Notes under the pieces: generated by a model | Told to the model about the DNA's origin: nothing | Database searches by the model: none | The model's input: only the letters and a program-made list of their open reading frames with translations | Assembly: GCF_016429285.1 (NCBI RefSeq) | Contig: NZ_JAELUI010000038.1 | Span: 1 to 45,147 of the forward strand | DNA from: Ralstonia sp. ASV6 | Lineage (GTDB): Bacteria; Pseudomonadota; Gammaproteobacteria; Burkholderiales; Burkholderiaceae | Reading direction: 5' to 3' | DNA: 45,147 bases | Part shown: one piece after another, positions 1 to 8,623 of the stretch | Numbering within the stretch: position 1 is the stretch's first letter | How the letters are laid out: each line of letters begins with the position of its first letter | Made by a program: the position numbers and the translations under genes

Positions 1-903
1 CCGCGCGGACCGGATCACGAAACGTTCTACTCCGCCACCTGGGCGCAGCCGATCGGCACCGACGGGTTGCTGGCCAAGCTCACGTGGTCGCACTATCGCG
101 GCATGCCCGAGAACCTGCCGCTTGAGCAGCTCGGCTATCAGTCGCGCTATCTGACCGACACGCAGCGACTGGGCCTGTCGCTGAGCTATCCGGTGCTGCT
201 GTCGAACACGCGCAGCCTTACGCTCACGGGCACGTTCTACGGCAACGACGACAAGCAGCAGTACTCGCCGCAGAACATCGCCATTCCGCAAACCGAGTTG
301 AGCGCCAAGGCGCGTGTGGCCGGCGCCGAAGCGCTGTACACCGAGGTCAACCCGGGTGAGACGCGTCGCGCGTCGTTCGGCCTGTATCAGGGCATCAACA
401 GCCTCGGGGCCGGGAAGTCGGCCAACAACAATGTCGACCTGAGCTTCCTGCGCACGCGCATCACCGCAAGCGAGGCACACGACTTGCCGCTGGGCTTCGG
501 CATCGTGGTCTCGGGCGCGGCGCAATACAGCGGCGCGGTACTACCGTCGTCGGAGCAGATCAGCTTTGGCGGGCGTTTCTTTGGGCTGGCCTATCCGGCT
601 GGTGAAGTGGCGGGCGACCGTGGCTGGGGCGCATCGGTGGAACTGAACCGGGTCTTCACGGTGTCGATGGAATATCTGAAGACCGTGCAGCCGTACGTGC
701 TGTACGACACGGCCAAGGTGTATTCAAACGCCGGCACGCTGGTGCACGACCAACTCGGCTCCATTGCCTTGGGAGTGCGCTTCTCTGATCGCAAGTACTA
801 CACGCTGGACTTGGCCATTGCACGCCCGGTGGGCGACAAGCCGATCAACACGAACTCTCGGAGCCTGCGCTTCACCGCCGCCTATACGTACCAGTTCAAC
901 TAG
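1..903 (+). CDS. Two-partner secretion outer-membrane transporter (ShlB/FhaC/HecB family), C-terminal part
   Basis: The reading frame is open from the first base of the window, so the N-terminal POTRA region and the true start lie outside. The 300 visible residues read as transmembrane beta-strands with alternating aromatic and polar residues. They include a segment with SFGGRFFGLAYPAGEVAGDR, which resembles the conserved lid-loop and barrel signature of TpsB transporters (family wording LGG..VRG...GE..GDRG). The protein ends in YTYQFN, an aromatic-rich terminal strand typical of beta-barrel proteins that are folded by Bam. TpsB proteins export a large TpsA partner (haemolysin or adhesin) across the outer membrane. 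No TpsA gene is visible downstream, so the partner, if present, must lie to the left. The family call is firm and the substrate is unknown. Confidence 0.8.
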   Translation, partial: PRGPDHETFYSATWAQPIGTDGLLAKLTWSHYRGMPENLPLEQLGYQSRYLTDTQRLGLSLSYPVLLSNTRSLTLTGTFYGNDDKQQYSPQNIAIPQTELSAKARVAGAEALYTEVNPGETRRASFGLYQGINSLGAGKSANNNVDLSFLRTRITASEAHDLPLGFGIVVSGAAQYSGAVLPSSEQISFGGRFFGLAYPAGEVAGDRGWGASVELNRVFTVSMEYLKTVQPYVLYDTAKVYSNAGTLVHDQLGSIALGVRFSDRKYYTLDLAIARPVGDKPINTNSRSLRFTAAYTYQFN

Positions 904-954
904 TCGACGCGCAAGGCACTGAACAGGTTAACGAATTTTGTATATTTTTTATAT

Positions 955-968
955 TTTCAGCGCTGAAA
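955..968. promoter_or_regulatory. 14-bp perfect palindrome upstream of the LuxR-type regulator
   Basis: The sequence TTTCAGCGCTGAAA is a perfect palindrome. It sits directly after a strongly AT-rich run (about 934-957) in otherwise GC-rich DNA, upstream of the LuxR-family gene. The position fits an operator overlapping a promoter, possibly for autoregulation. This is inference from position and symmetry only; no known box was matched. Confidence 0.35.
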
Positions 969-1035
969 GTCGCCCATACTCCCTCCTAACGTGGGGGATA
1001 CAGCACCGCTGGAATTTGGGAGCATCAGAAGCGGA

Positions 1036-2295
1036 ATGTTAAGTTTTTCCAAAGAGTTGCCGATTACCAAGGAAGTCGCGCAGAAGAACAACAATCAACA
1101 CAGCGACAGCGGCCGGCAGGACATTGAGCCGCAACACGCCGATGGCGGGGGTCAGCTCCCTCAGTCATCGCAATACGCACCGGGGGCCACCATGCTGCAA
1201 CGTCTATCGGATGACGCAGAATTTCATCGACTCGTCGATACCATCTACGAGGCGGTGTTAGACCCCGCGCAGATGCCGACTGCCCTGGCCTTGCTCTCCG
1301 TCTATGCCGGGGCCGAAAGCGCACATTATTTTGTCTGGGACAAGCACACCGACGCGCCACGCCAAGGCGTTTCGTCGGGCTGGTGCCAGCACTGCCCGCA
1401 ACCGGGCCACTGCAAAGCGTTCTGCCAAGACCCCCAATTACTGCCCACAGCACAGGCTGAAGACACGCCCGCGCGTGGCGTAATGTTGATGGACACGCCG
1501 GACCTGTCCATCACCATGCGCCTGCGCACACGCGAGGGCGCCTCGGAAGTGAGCGTCGCCGAACGCGAAGAGCGCCTGCAGCGCGTCCTGCCCCATCTGC
1601 AGCGTGCAGCGCGCATGCAGCAGCGCAATCAAGAACTGAACGAACTCGCCGCGCTCGGCATGGCGGGGCTGGATACGCTCGACTTTGGCGTAATGGTGAT
1701 CGAACGTAGCATGCGCGTGAAATACGCGAATGCATGGGCGCGCACGATGGCGGCAGAAGACGATCGGTTGTCGCTCGATGGCAGCGTGTTGCACTCTGCG
1801 GATCACACACATAATACGGCGCTGCGCAACCTGATCGAACAGGCAGCAGGCTCGATGGGCATACAAGGCGCTGCCGGCTCGTGGATGTATCTGGCACGCG
1901 ATGGGCGCCCCGTTCCCTTCATTGCTACGCCGCTGGCACCGTCCGATGCAATGCGCTCGGCCTGGGCGGCACCGCTTGCCCTGGTACTGGTCGGCAACTC
2001 TGAGGCACGCTCGGTCATGGATGCTGGCGTGCTCGCCTCGCTCTTCGGGCTGACGAACAAGGAGTGCATCGTCGCTGCCCGGCTGGCCGCGGGCGAAACC
2101 CTGCAGGAAATCGCCGACCGCGAATTCCTGTCGCTGCATACCGTGCGCGTGCACATCCGCGACATTCTGCGCAAGACCGGCACGCATCGCCAATCCGAAC
2201 TCGTGCGCCTGCTGCATCTGCTGCCCAGCGTCGACCTGGAACGTGCCGGCGCGGCCACCCCCGCCTCCCGCCGACGCACTCGACTGAACGCCTGA
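1036..2295 (+). CDS. LuxR-family transcriptional regulator with C-terminal helix-turn-helix
   Basis: The C-terminal 60 residues (from about DNA position 2041) form a LuxR/GerE-type helix-turn-helix: LFGLTNKECIVAARLAAGET, then LQEIADREFLSLHTVRVHIR and an ILRKTGTHRQSELVRLL recognition-helix region. The upstream ~300 residues have the layout of PAS-like LuxR regulators (LDTLDFGVMVIERSMRVKYA resembles a PAS fold) and carry no autoinducer-binding signature that I recognise. There is no receiver domain, so it is not a classical two-component regulator. The start is uncertain. A GTG at 991 is possible, 1036 is the first ATG, and an ATG at 1192 begins the part that looks conserved (MLQRLSDDAEFHRLVDTIYE). 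The residues before 1192 are polar and of low complexity. The ligand and targets are unknown. The gene follows the TpsB gene by a short AT-rich spacer containing a palindrome. Confidence 0.8.
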   Translation: MLSFSKELPITKEVAQKNNNQHSDSGRQDIEPQHADGGGQLPQSSQYAPGATMLQRLSDDAEFHRLVDTIYEAVLDPAQMPTALALLSVYAGAESAHYFVWDKHTDAPRQGVSSGWCQHCPQPGHCKAFCQDPQLLPTAQAEDTPARGVMLMDTPDLSITMRLRTREGASEVSVAEREERLQRVLPHLQRAARMQQRNQELNELAALGMAGLDTLDFGVMVIERSMRVKYANAWARTMAAEDDRLSLDGSVLHSADHTHNTALRNLIEQAAGSMGIQGAAGSWMYLARDGRPVPFIATPLAPSDAMRSAWAAPLALVLVGNSEARSVMDAGVLASLFGLTNKECIVAARLAAGETLQEIADREFLSLHTVRVHIRDILRKTGTHRQSELVRLLHLLPSVDLERAGAATPASRRRTRLNA

Positions 2296-2388
2296 ATCTT
2301 CACCCGCAATCGCGGGCGTACAGCCATTCGCGTATACCCGGGTCATGCGACCGCGGCTTTCTGCCGATGCATCAGGACAGGCGTGGAG

Positions 2389-2424
2389 CCGCCGCAATTG
2401 CTTGATGCAATGCAATAGCGGCGG
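2389..2424 (+). terminator. Stem-loop after the LuxR-type gene (weak terminator candidate)
   Basis: CCGCCGC (2389-2395) pairs with GCGGCGG (2418-2424), with a second nested ATTGC/GCAAT pairing inside. No clear T-run follows, so intrinsic termination is only a possibility. Confidence 0.3.
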
Positions 2425-2565
2425 ATTATTCCGACGCATTCTGTGAATAGCGCGCAACAAGCGGGCTTTTTCACTGCCTGAAACACCAGGCTCTTGCGCT
2501 ATCCTCGCCGCAAAACACAGATAGGCGCCGGTCGAATGTCGGGGGGCCGCGCCAAATGCGCTCGC

Positions 2566-4659
2566 ATGCATAACGATTTCCATATTGCGCTGCTGCTGTT
2601 TGCGTGGGTAAGCACGGGCTTAACCACGTTTGCCGCATTAGACGCTGCGACACGTATGCCGGGGGGCTCGACGGTCGCAAAACGCCGGAACTGGCGCATT
2701 GCCTGCGCCATCATTCTCGGCATTGGGCTATGGTCGGGGCTCTGGCTAGCTCAGGTGGGCCTGCACCGGCCATTGGCCTCGCAACTTGCGGCCCCCATTT
2801 CCGCCACGCTCATGACCGCGTTGGCGGCGTCGCTCGTGGCACTCCTGACCGTGTTGCCCGATATGCCGCCCGCCATCGCGGGGCGGCCTCCGCATCGCCA
2901 TCGCATTGCCATGGGGGCCATCGCCCTGGGGATCGGGCTGTTGATGGCCGAACTGTATCTGGCACGCCCATGGGTACACGACGACGCCCTCTCGCTGCGG
3001 CGCACGCTGGTGGGCTGGGGCGGCGGCGCCCTCGTGCTCGGCGCGGGGACATGCCTGGCGATGTGCATGGCCTTTCATCTACCGCCGGCACAACGCCGAG
3101 CCGCAGTCGGGTTGCGTGCGCGAGCGGCAGCAGTGTTGGCCACATCTGCGGTGCTCTCGTTGGCGGCCTGGCCGTCGGCCAGCGCCTGGCCCGCAGACGA
3201 GGCAACCACGCTGCATGTGGTGCCCGTCATCATGCTGAGTGCCGGCGGCGTGCTGCTCGCGCTTGGATTGCACGCGTTACTGATCATGCTGGAGACGCGA
3301 GTCGATTCGGCGCAAGCCCACCTGGCAGCATCCCTGGCGCGTGTCGCGAATCAGGCACCCACGCCGCAGCATCACGATGCGTTGACCGGCCTGCCCAATC
3401 GGCTTCAGCTTCGGCAATCGCTGGATAGCGCAATTCTCTCGACAACGCGACGCGGACGCCCTTTCGCCCTCTTCTGCCTTGACCTGGACAACTTTGGCCA
3501 GATCAACGAGCAATACGGCCGTGCCACCGGCGACCGCGTATTGCAGATCATCGCCGAGCGCCTGCGTCAGACCATGCGCGGCGAAGACATGGTGGTCCGG
3601 CTGGGCGGCGATGAGTTCGCCATTCTGGTCGAGGGCCTCACCCTGCCCGAGGCGGCTGCCACCGTTGGCGACAAGCTGCTGTTCCGCCTGCGCGAACTGG
3701 TGGAGGTGGACGGCCGCCGCCTGCGTGCGACGGCAAGCATTGGTGTGGTGATCCATCCGCACAATGGCGCAACGGCCGACGCGCTCCTGGAACATGCGGA
3801 CGCAGCCATGTTCGATTGCAAGCAGTCCACCGGCAACGCCTACCGCTTCTATGAGCCGCGCCTGAATACCACGGCCCATCGCGTACTGCAGATCCAGCGC
3901 GCACTCTCGCACGCAGCACTGAACGGCCAGCTATCGGTGTACTACCAGCCCAAATTCGATGCGTTCACGCAGGCAATGACGGGGGCGGAGGCGCTGCTGC
4001 GCTGGAATCACCCTGAGCTTGGTCCCGTGTCGCCTGCCGAGTTCATCCCGCTGGCAGAGCGCACCGGCACCATCGTCGAGCTGGGCGACTGGGTGGTCGA
4101 AGAAGTCTGCCGCCAGATCATGCATTGGGATGCGGCCGGCATGGCCCCACAGCGCATCGCAGTCAATCTTTCACCGCGCCAGTTTCAGCAGCCAGACCTC
4201 GTGCAGCGCCTGTCGCAGATCCTGCACCGCTATCAGGTGAGCGCACACCGCCTGATGTTCGAGATTACCGAGACGGCGGCCATGCGCGATGCCAGCCAGA
4301 GCATTGCCGTGATCCGTCAGATCCAGGCGCTCGGCATTGAGGTAGCCATCGACGATTTCGGCACCGGTTATTCCAGCCTCAGTTATCTCCAGCGCTTTCG
4401 CGCCCAGCAGATCAAGATCGATCGGGCGTTCATTTCCGCGCTCGATGACAACCCGCCCGAGGCAGCCGCGATCATCCGTGCCATCTGCGCGATGGCGCAT
4501 TCGTTAGACATGACAGTGGTGGCGGAAGGCGTGGAAACCGAGGCGCAGATGGAAGCCTTGGTGAATCTGCAATGCGACCAAGTACAGGGCTATCTGTTGG
4601 CGCGTCCGTTGCCGGCAAAGGATTTTCAATGCTTGCTCGAGGGAATGCAGTTCGCTTGA
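2566..4659 (+). CDS. Membrane-bound GGDEF-EAL cyclic-di-GMP protein with degenerate MHYT-like sensor
   Basis: The N-terminal ~245 residues contain about seven hydrophobic segments. The start MHNDFHIALLLF resembles the opening of MHYT sensor domains, but the later M-H-x-x motifs are lost, so the sensor looks degenerate. The diguanylate cyclase domain has an intact RLGGDEF (GGDEF at residues ~347-351) preceded at the usual distance by RGED, matching the RxxD product-inhibition site. The phosphodiesterase domain has EAL at ~475-477, VNLSPRQF, FEITETAAM, IDDFGTGYSSLSYL, a lysine in QQIKIDRAFI, and VAEGVET. All known EAL metal and catalytic positions therefore look present. Both activities could be functional, giving a bifunctional or switchable c-di-GMP enzyme at the inner membrane. 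The start at 2566 was chosen because it aligns with the MHYT family start; TTG 2494 and ATG 2536 are alternatives. The spacing to the hns-like gene is large, so it is probably its own unit. Confidence 0.88.
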   Translation: MHNDFHIALLLFAWVSTGLTTFAALDAATRMPGGSTVAKRRNWRIACAIILGIGLWSGLWLAQVGLHRPLASQLAAPISATLMTALAASLVALLTVLPDMPPAIAGRPPHRHRIAMGAIALGIGLLMAELYLARPWVHDDALSLRRTLVGWGGGALVLGAGTCLAMCMAFHLPPAQRRAAVGLRARAAAVLATSAVLSLAAWPSASAWPADEATTLHVVPVIMLSAGGVLLALGLHALLIMLETRVDSAQAHLAASLARVANQAPTPQHHDALTGLPNRLQLRQSLDSAILSTTRRGRPFALFCLDLDNFGQINEQYGRATGDRVLQIIAERLRQTMRGEDMVVRLGGDEFAILVEGLTLPEAAATVGDKLLFRLRELVEVDGRRLRATASIGVVIHPHNGATADALLEHADAAMFDCKQSTGNAYRFYEPRLNTTAHRVLQIQRALSHAALNGQLSVYYQPKFDAFTQAMTGAEALLRWNHPELGPVSPAEFIPLAERTGTIVELGDWVVEEVCRQIMHWDAAGMAPQRIAVNLSPRQFQQPDLVQRLSQILHRYQVSAHRLMFEITETAAMRDASQSIAVIRQIQALGIEVAIDDFGTGYSSLSYLQRFRAQQIKIDRAFISALDDNPPEAAAIIRAICAMAHSLDMTVVAEGVETEAQMEALVNLQCDQVQGYLLARPLPAKDFQCLLEGMQFA

Positions 4660-4795
4660 GACAATTGTAAAAATGCGCCAATTTGATGCATTTTCCATTT
4701 CCCTTTCAGCAACCTTTCAATTTCCTCCAAAAGCCTTTCGTCAAATCGGTATCCAGTACGGCTGCCGAAGCAATGAAGCAATCACATAAAAAGAA

Positions 4796-4843
4796 TGTGT
4801 GCCCTGACCGCTCAATGCCTCTCGTTGGCATTGAACGCACACA
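4796..4843. other. Long imperfect hairpin in the AT-rich region before the hns-like gene
   Basis: Inner arms TCAATGCC (4812-4819) and GGCATTGA (4827-4834) enclose a 7-nt loop. Outer arms TGTGTGC (4796-4802) and GCACACA (4837-4843) extend the stem across an asymmetric internal loop (9 nt against 2 nt). No T-run follows. The ~400-bp interval 4660-5060 holds no convincing gene. Besides this hairpin it contains AT-rich tracts and the promoter listed next. The function is unknown: it could be a structured RNA or a protein-binding cruciform. Confidence 0.4.
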
Positions 4844-4974
4844 GTAGTGCGATTTCTCACTTCTTCATATGTTCACAATTTCCATTACTCCGGATAAATG
4901 GCCGCGCCATGCCGGTTTGCGCAACGCACAGCGCTGCGCAAAATCCACGCTGTTGACATGAGGTCTTAACGAAA

Positions 4975-5004
4975 TTCATTTCACTCGGGCAAAGTCGTTA
5001 TAAT
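4975..5004 (+). promoter_or_regulatory. Sigma-70-type promoter of the hns-like gene
   Basis: A perfect TATAAT lies at 4999-5004. With an 18-bp spacer the matching -35 is TTCATT at 4975-4980, a poor match. The next gene starts at 5061 behind a good ribosome-binding site. H-NS-type genes are often autoregulated, and the AT-rich upstream DNA would suit that, but this is inference. Confidence 0.55.
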
Positions 5005-5060
5005 GCGGTGGGCAACGGGGAGCGTGCCCATGTTTCAATTGCAAAGTTGAGGAATCCATA

Positions 5061-5369
5061 ATGCCGACTTACAAGGAAATCGTTCAGAAGATCTCTGAAC
5101 TGCAGCGCCAGGCCGATGAACTTCGGGCAAACGAACAGGCGACGGTGATCGCCGAAATCAAGCAGAAGATCGTGGAATATGGCCTGACCGCCGACGACCT
5201 CGGTTTTGGTGCCAAGGGTGCAGTGGCTTCGAAAAAGGCTGGCCGCAAGGTGCCGGTGCGTTACCGCGACAGCAGCGGCAATACCTGGACGGGCCGCGGC
5301 AAGCGCCCAGGCTGGCTGGTCAAGGAACTGTCGTCGGGTCGGAAGATGGAGGATTTTCTGGTCGCCTGA
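5061..5369 (+). CDS. H-NS family nucleoid-associated DNA-binding protein
   Basis: This 102-residue protein has the two-part H-NS layout. The N-terminal helical oligomerisation part (residues ~1-45, YKEIVQKISELQRQADELRA) is followed by a basic linker (ASKKAGRKVPV) and a C-terminal DNA-binding domain. That domain contains YRDSSGNTWTGRGKRPGWL, where TGRGKRP is the AT-hook-like minor-groove motif of the family. Such proteins bind AT-rich, often horizontally acquired DNA and silence it. The ribosome-binding site TTGAGGA (5047-5053) is well spaced for the ATG at 5061. The gene is monocistronic: it is bounded by its own promoter upstream and a strong terminator downstream. Burkholderiales genomes carry several such small paralogues, and which one this is cannot be decided here. 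Confidence 0.92.
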   Translation: MPTYKEIVQKISELQRQADELRANEQATVIAEIKQKIVEYGLTADDLGFGAKGAVASKKAGRKVPVRYRDSSGNTWTGRGKRPGWLVKELSSGRKMEDFLVA

Positions 5370-5430
5370 TCCGCACAGAAAAGTAGTACATCCGAGTCTG
5401 CACACAGAGGCAACCGGAAACCACAAAAGA

Positions 5431-5461
5431 CAAGGCCGGCGATATTGCCGGCCTTGTTTTT
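5431..5461 (+). terminator. Rho-independent terminator after the hns-like gene
   Basis: CAAGGCCGGC (5431-5440) and GCCGGCCTTG (5447-5456) form a perfect 10-bp stem with a 6-nt loop, followed by a T-run. An A-rich stretch on the left side could let it also serve the convergent chemoreceptor gene that ends at 5478. Confidence 0.88.
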
Positions 5462-5477
5462 CTTAGGCTTCAGCTCG

Positions 5478-7019
5478 TTATACCTGGAAGCGCCCCACTG
5501 CCGAGCGCAGCAATTGCGCCTGTTCTTCCAATGAGAGCGCTGCAGCCGCAGCCTGCTCCACCAGCGCAGCGTTCTGCTGCGTCACTTCATCCATCTGATT
5601 CACGGCCTGATTGACCTGCTCAATACCTGAGCTTTGCTCGTCGGATGCGGCAGAAATCTCACCCATGATGTCGGTCACGCGCTTGACCGCGACCACCACT
5701 TCGTCAATCACGGTTCCCGCTTCCTGCACCAGCGCAGAACCGTTCTGCACACGCCCCACCGAGTCGCCGATTAACTCCTTGATCTCCTTGGCGGCACTGG
5801 CCGAACGCTGCGCAAGGCTACGCACCTCGCCCGCCACCACGGCAAAGCCGCGGCCTTGCTCGCCGGCGCGGGCGGCTTCCACTGCGGCGTTGAGCGCCAG
5901 GATGTTGGTTTGGAACGCGATGCCCTCGATCACGCCAATGATGTCGGCAATCTTCTTGCTGCTCTCGTTGATGCCCGACATGGTCTCGACCACACGCCCG
6001 ACCACTTCACCGCCCTTGACGGCGATCTCCGACGCGTTGACTGCAAGCGTGCTGGCCTGGCGGGCGTTGTCGGCGTTCTGCTTCACGATGCTGGTCAGCT
6101 CTTCCATGCTCGATGCCGTCTCTTCCAGCGACGACGCCTGCTGCTCCGTCCGCTGTGACAGATCAGCGTTGCCGGCCGCAATCTGCTTGGTTGCGCTGGC
6201 GATGGAATCAGCCGAGTTCTTGATGTCGCTGATCGTGCCCGTCAGCTGCTGCTGCATCTGCGACATGGCGAAGAGCATGCTGTCGCGATCACCTTGGCGC
6301 GTCTGCACGCGTACCGCCAGATCGCCGCCCGCAATGCGCGCTGCAACATCTGCGGCATACGCCGGCTCACCGCCCAACTGCCGCTGCAAACCGCGCGTGA
6401 CGGCCACCACAACCACCGTCATCAGCAGGCCAACACCCAGCAACAAACCGAGCGATTGCATGAGCGAGGCACGAAACGCAGCATCAACGTCATCGATATA
6501 CAGGCCCGTCGTCATCGACCAATCCCAAGGCTCGTAATACGAGACGTAGGTGAGCTTGGGCTCCGCCTTATCACTGCCGGGCTTCGGCCACAGATAGCGC
6601 ACGAACCCGCCGCCTGCCTTGGCCATCTGTGCGATGTCCACAAACAGATGCTTGCCCTCGGGATCGGTTGCTGCAGACATGTTCTTGCCGACCATCTCGG
6701 GCTTGATCGGGTGCATGACCGAAACGGTGTCGGTTCTCGACAGCGAGAAATAGCCGTCGGTGCCATAGCGCATGTCTTTCAAGCGCGCGATGGTCTGAGC
6801 CTTGGCCTCTTCCACCGTCATCTTGCCGTCCTGCGCCAACTGGCCGTATTCCTTGATGACGCTGAATGCGGTGGCGCTGACGTTCTGCAGATCGCGCTGC
6901 CGCTCCTCCATGCGCACAGTCCGTGCGCTCCATGCACTCCACAAGGTGATCACAAGCAGGCACAGCCAGCTCAGGACGAGCGGCAGCCACAGCTTCTGTC
7001 GAAGCGTGAGTCGGTTCAT
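5478..7019 (-). CDS. Methyl-accepting chemotaxis protein with Cache-type sensor
   Basis: This is a 513-residue chemoreceptor. It has a first membrane segment near residues 12-32 and a periplasmic single-Cache domain ([20 protein letters not shown], then [20 protein letters not shown]). A second membrane segment ([16 protein letters not shown]) is followed by a HAMP linker and a long coiled-coil signalling domain. The highly conserved hairpin tip is present ([20 protein letters not shown], then [16 protein letters not shown]). It signals to CheA/CheW, and the Cache fold suggests a small organic acid or amine ligand, which is not identified. The start ATG at 7019 is preferred over an upstream in-frame start at 7085 because a strong GGAGGAAGG ribosome-binding site lies just before it. 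There is no C-terminal CheR-tethering pentapeptide. The gene is isolated from other che genes. Confidence 0.95.
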   Translation of the reverse strand: MNRLTLRQKLWLPLVLSWLCLLVITLWSAWSARTVRMEERQRDLQNVSATAFSVIKEYGQLAQDGKMTVEEAKAQTIARLKDMRYGTDGYFSLSRTDTVSVMHPIKPEMVGKNMSAATDPEGKHLFVDIAQMAKAGGGFVRYLWPKPGSDKAEPKLTYVSYYEPWDWSMTTGLYIDDVDAAFRASLMQSLGLLLGVGLLMTVVVVAVTRGLQRQLGGEPAYAADVAARIAGGDLAVRVQTRQGDRDSMLFAMSQMQQQLTGTISDIKNSADSIASATKQIAAGNADLSQRTEQQASSLEETASSMEELTSIVKQNADNARQASTLAVNASEIAVKGGEVVGRVVETMSGINESSKKIADIIGVIEGIAFQTNILALNAAVEAARAGEQGRGFAVVAGEVRSLAQRSASAAKEIKELIGDSVGRVQNGSALVQEAGTVIDEVVVAVKRVTDIMGEISAASDEQSSGIEQVNQAVNQMDEVTQQNAALVEQAAAAALSLEEQAQLLRSAVGRFQV

Positions 7020-7166
7020 TTTCCTTCCTCCAAGCGTTTCTTCTTGTCCGCATGATGCTGGCGGTGCTCCCCGGCGCGATTGCACGCGCTCTGCATGAGC
7101 TATCGGGCGAGCCGGAAGAAAACTTGAGTACCGGGCGTGATCAAGCGCCGGAAAAATGAGGAAACC

Positions 7167-8579
7167 TCAACGCAGCGCGTTGGGATTGATGCTGGGCAGT
7201 GTGCCGTTGCTGGCGGGCGCTGGTGCCGGCTCGGTCGGCACAGTCACGGTGGTTGGTGCGTCGGAGATATCGGTCGCATTGTCCAGCGGCGACCACGACT
7301 CCCACAGCCCCTGGCGACGAAGCGTCTCGGGCTGCGCAGCAGACGCGGCAATATCTGGCAAGGCAGTATTTGCCGAGGCGATTTTTAGCACCCGCTCGAC
7401 GTGCGAGCCAGCCATGCGTGTGGCACGGCCGCCCGCATCGCGCAAAGCCACACCGTGCGCGACGATCTGACGATAGCTGCCATCCTTGTGCCGCATGCGG
7501 AACTCCGCAGCATAGGAAGGCACATTGCCATCAACGTGCGCCTGGATACGGTTGAGCACGAGCGGCAGATCATCCGGGTGCACGAGGCGCAGGTACTCGC
7601 TGGTACTCGGGCCGATCTCCTTGAGCGAGTAGCCGAGCATGGCGGCAAAGCGCATGGAGAACTGTGCGCTGCGTGTAATCAGATCAAATTCCCACAAGCC
7701 GACATCCGCACCATCGAGCAGCAGTTGATGCCGCGCGGCCAGCTCGGCCTCGCGCTGCCGATAGCTCTGCTCCAGATCATTGAGTGCCTGCATCGTCTCC
7801 TTGCGGCGGCGGATTTCGCGGGTGGCAATCGCGGCGGAGGTGTCGCCCGATGCGCGGTCACGATAGCCGAGCAAAAAGCCGGCGAGCACCGTAGCCACCG
7901 CCCCGCCCGCCAGCAGCAGCTGCAGCCAGGCCGGCACGTTGCCGATGAGAGCCGATGGTGAATCCACCAGCGAAGCCGCATACACCGCGTCGACGGCCAG
8001 ACCGATACCAAACAGCACACTCACGAACAGGCTCACGATGGGGCGACGGACCGCCACCCCCGTCGCACCTGATTGCGCCGACAGCGCAAACTGCAACGCC
8101 GCCGTACAGGCCCCCGCCGACAGCAGCATAACGATGCCGAGCACGCCGGCATCCGACCACGCCAGCGCATCGAAGCTGGTGACACCCGCCAGCAACAACA
8201 CGGCCACAGGGCCGCTGATGCTCAGCAACACACCCAGCAGCACCGCGCGTACGGTGCCCGCCTGGCCACCCAGGATGCACCACAGCGCGGCCACCGCCAG
8301 ACTCCAGCAGAACGATGCCGGCGTCATCATCAACAGCGCGGCGCCCTCGTGCAGCGGCCAACGCGCAACCAGCGGCAGCAGTGGCACCGTCCATAGCGCA
8401 ATCGCGCAAAACAGTGCTGTCATCGCCAGCGGCACTCGGGCGCGCGTGACATCGGCACTGCGCAGATCGTCCAGCAAACGCAGCAGCAAACTGCCAGCGC
8501 CGCATGCCACGATCAATGGCAACAACGCGCCAGCAAGCCTGCCAGTCAGTTGAGCAACAAGGTGAGCGACATCATCCAC
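7167..8579 (-). CDS. Multi-pass membrane protein with a PAS domain and no recognisable output domain
   Basis: The first ~240 residues form about seven hydrophobic helices. Next comes a cytoplasmic helix (ATREIRRRKETMQALNDLEQ) and a PAS_3-type domain (GADVGLWEFDLITRSAQFSM, then GYSLKEIGPSTSEYLRLVHP, FRMRHKDGSYRQIVAHGVAL) ending near residue 390. The remaining ~75 residues are Pro/Thr/Ala-rich and look disordered (APTTVTVPTEPAPAPASN). Proteins with this front end usually continue into GGDEF, EAL or histidine-kinase domains; none follows here, and the frame closes cleanly at 7167. It starts with GTG at 8579. It may be a truncated signalling protein or a sensor that acts through a partner. The neighbouring chemoreceptor is on the same strand, about 150 bp downstream. 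Confidence 0.7.
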   Translation of the reverse strand: MDDVAHLVAQLTGRLAGALLPLIVACGAGSLLLRLLDDLRSADVTRARVPLAMTALFCAIALWTVPLLPLVARWPLHEGAALLMMTPASFCWSLAVAALWCILGGQAGTVRAVLLGVLLSISGPVAVLLLAGVTSFDALAWSDAGVLGIVMLLSAGACTAALQFALSAQSGATGVAVRRPIVSLFVSVLFGIGLAVDAVYAASLVDSPSALIGNVPAWLQLLLAGGAVATVLAGFLLGYRDRASGDTSAAIATREIRRRKETMQALNDLEQSYRQREAELAARHQLLLDGADVGLWEFDLITRSAQFSMRFAAMLGYSLKEIGPSTSEYLRLVHPDDLPLVLNRIQAHVDGNVPSYAAEFRMRHKDGSYRQIVAHGVALRDAGGRATRMAGSHVERVLKIASANTALPDIAASAAQPETLRRQGLWESWSPLDNATDISDAPTTVTVPTEPAPAPASNGTLPSINPNALR

Positions 8580-8623
8580 TGCGGGGTGGTTCCAGTTCTG
8601 CGGGTATCAAACAGCGTCGTGGA

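Noticed and set aside
1438-2583. 381-codon frame on the - strand across the LuxR-type gene
   Set aside because: It is antisense to a clear helix-turn-helix protein, with a composition typical of shadow frames (Arg, His, Ala, Gln rich).
4953-4958. TTGACA as the -35 of the hns-like promoter
   Set aside because: The distance to the TATAAT at 4999 is 40 bp, far from the 17-bp optimum, and no better -10 lies at the right place.
7157-7169. TGAGGAAACCTCA hairpin as a terminator of the membrane PAS gene
   Set aside because: The 5-bp stem overlaps the stop codon and is too weak to be convincing, although an A/T run lies beside it.
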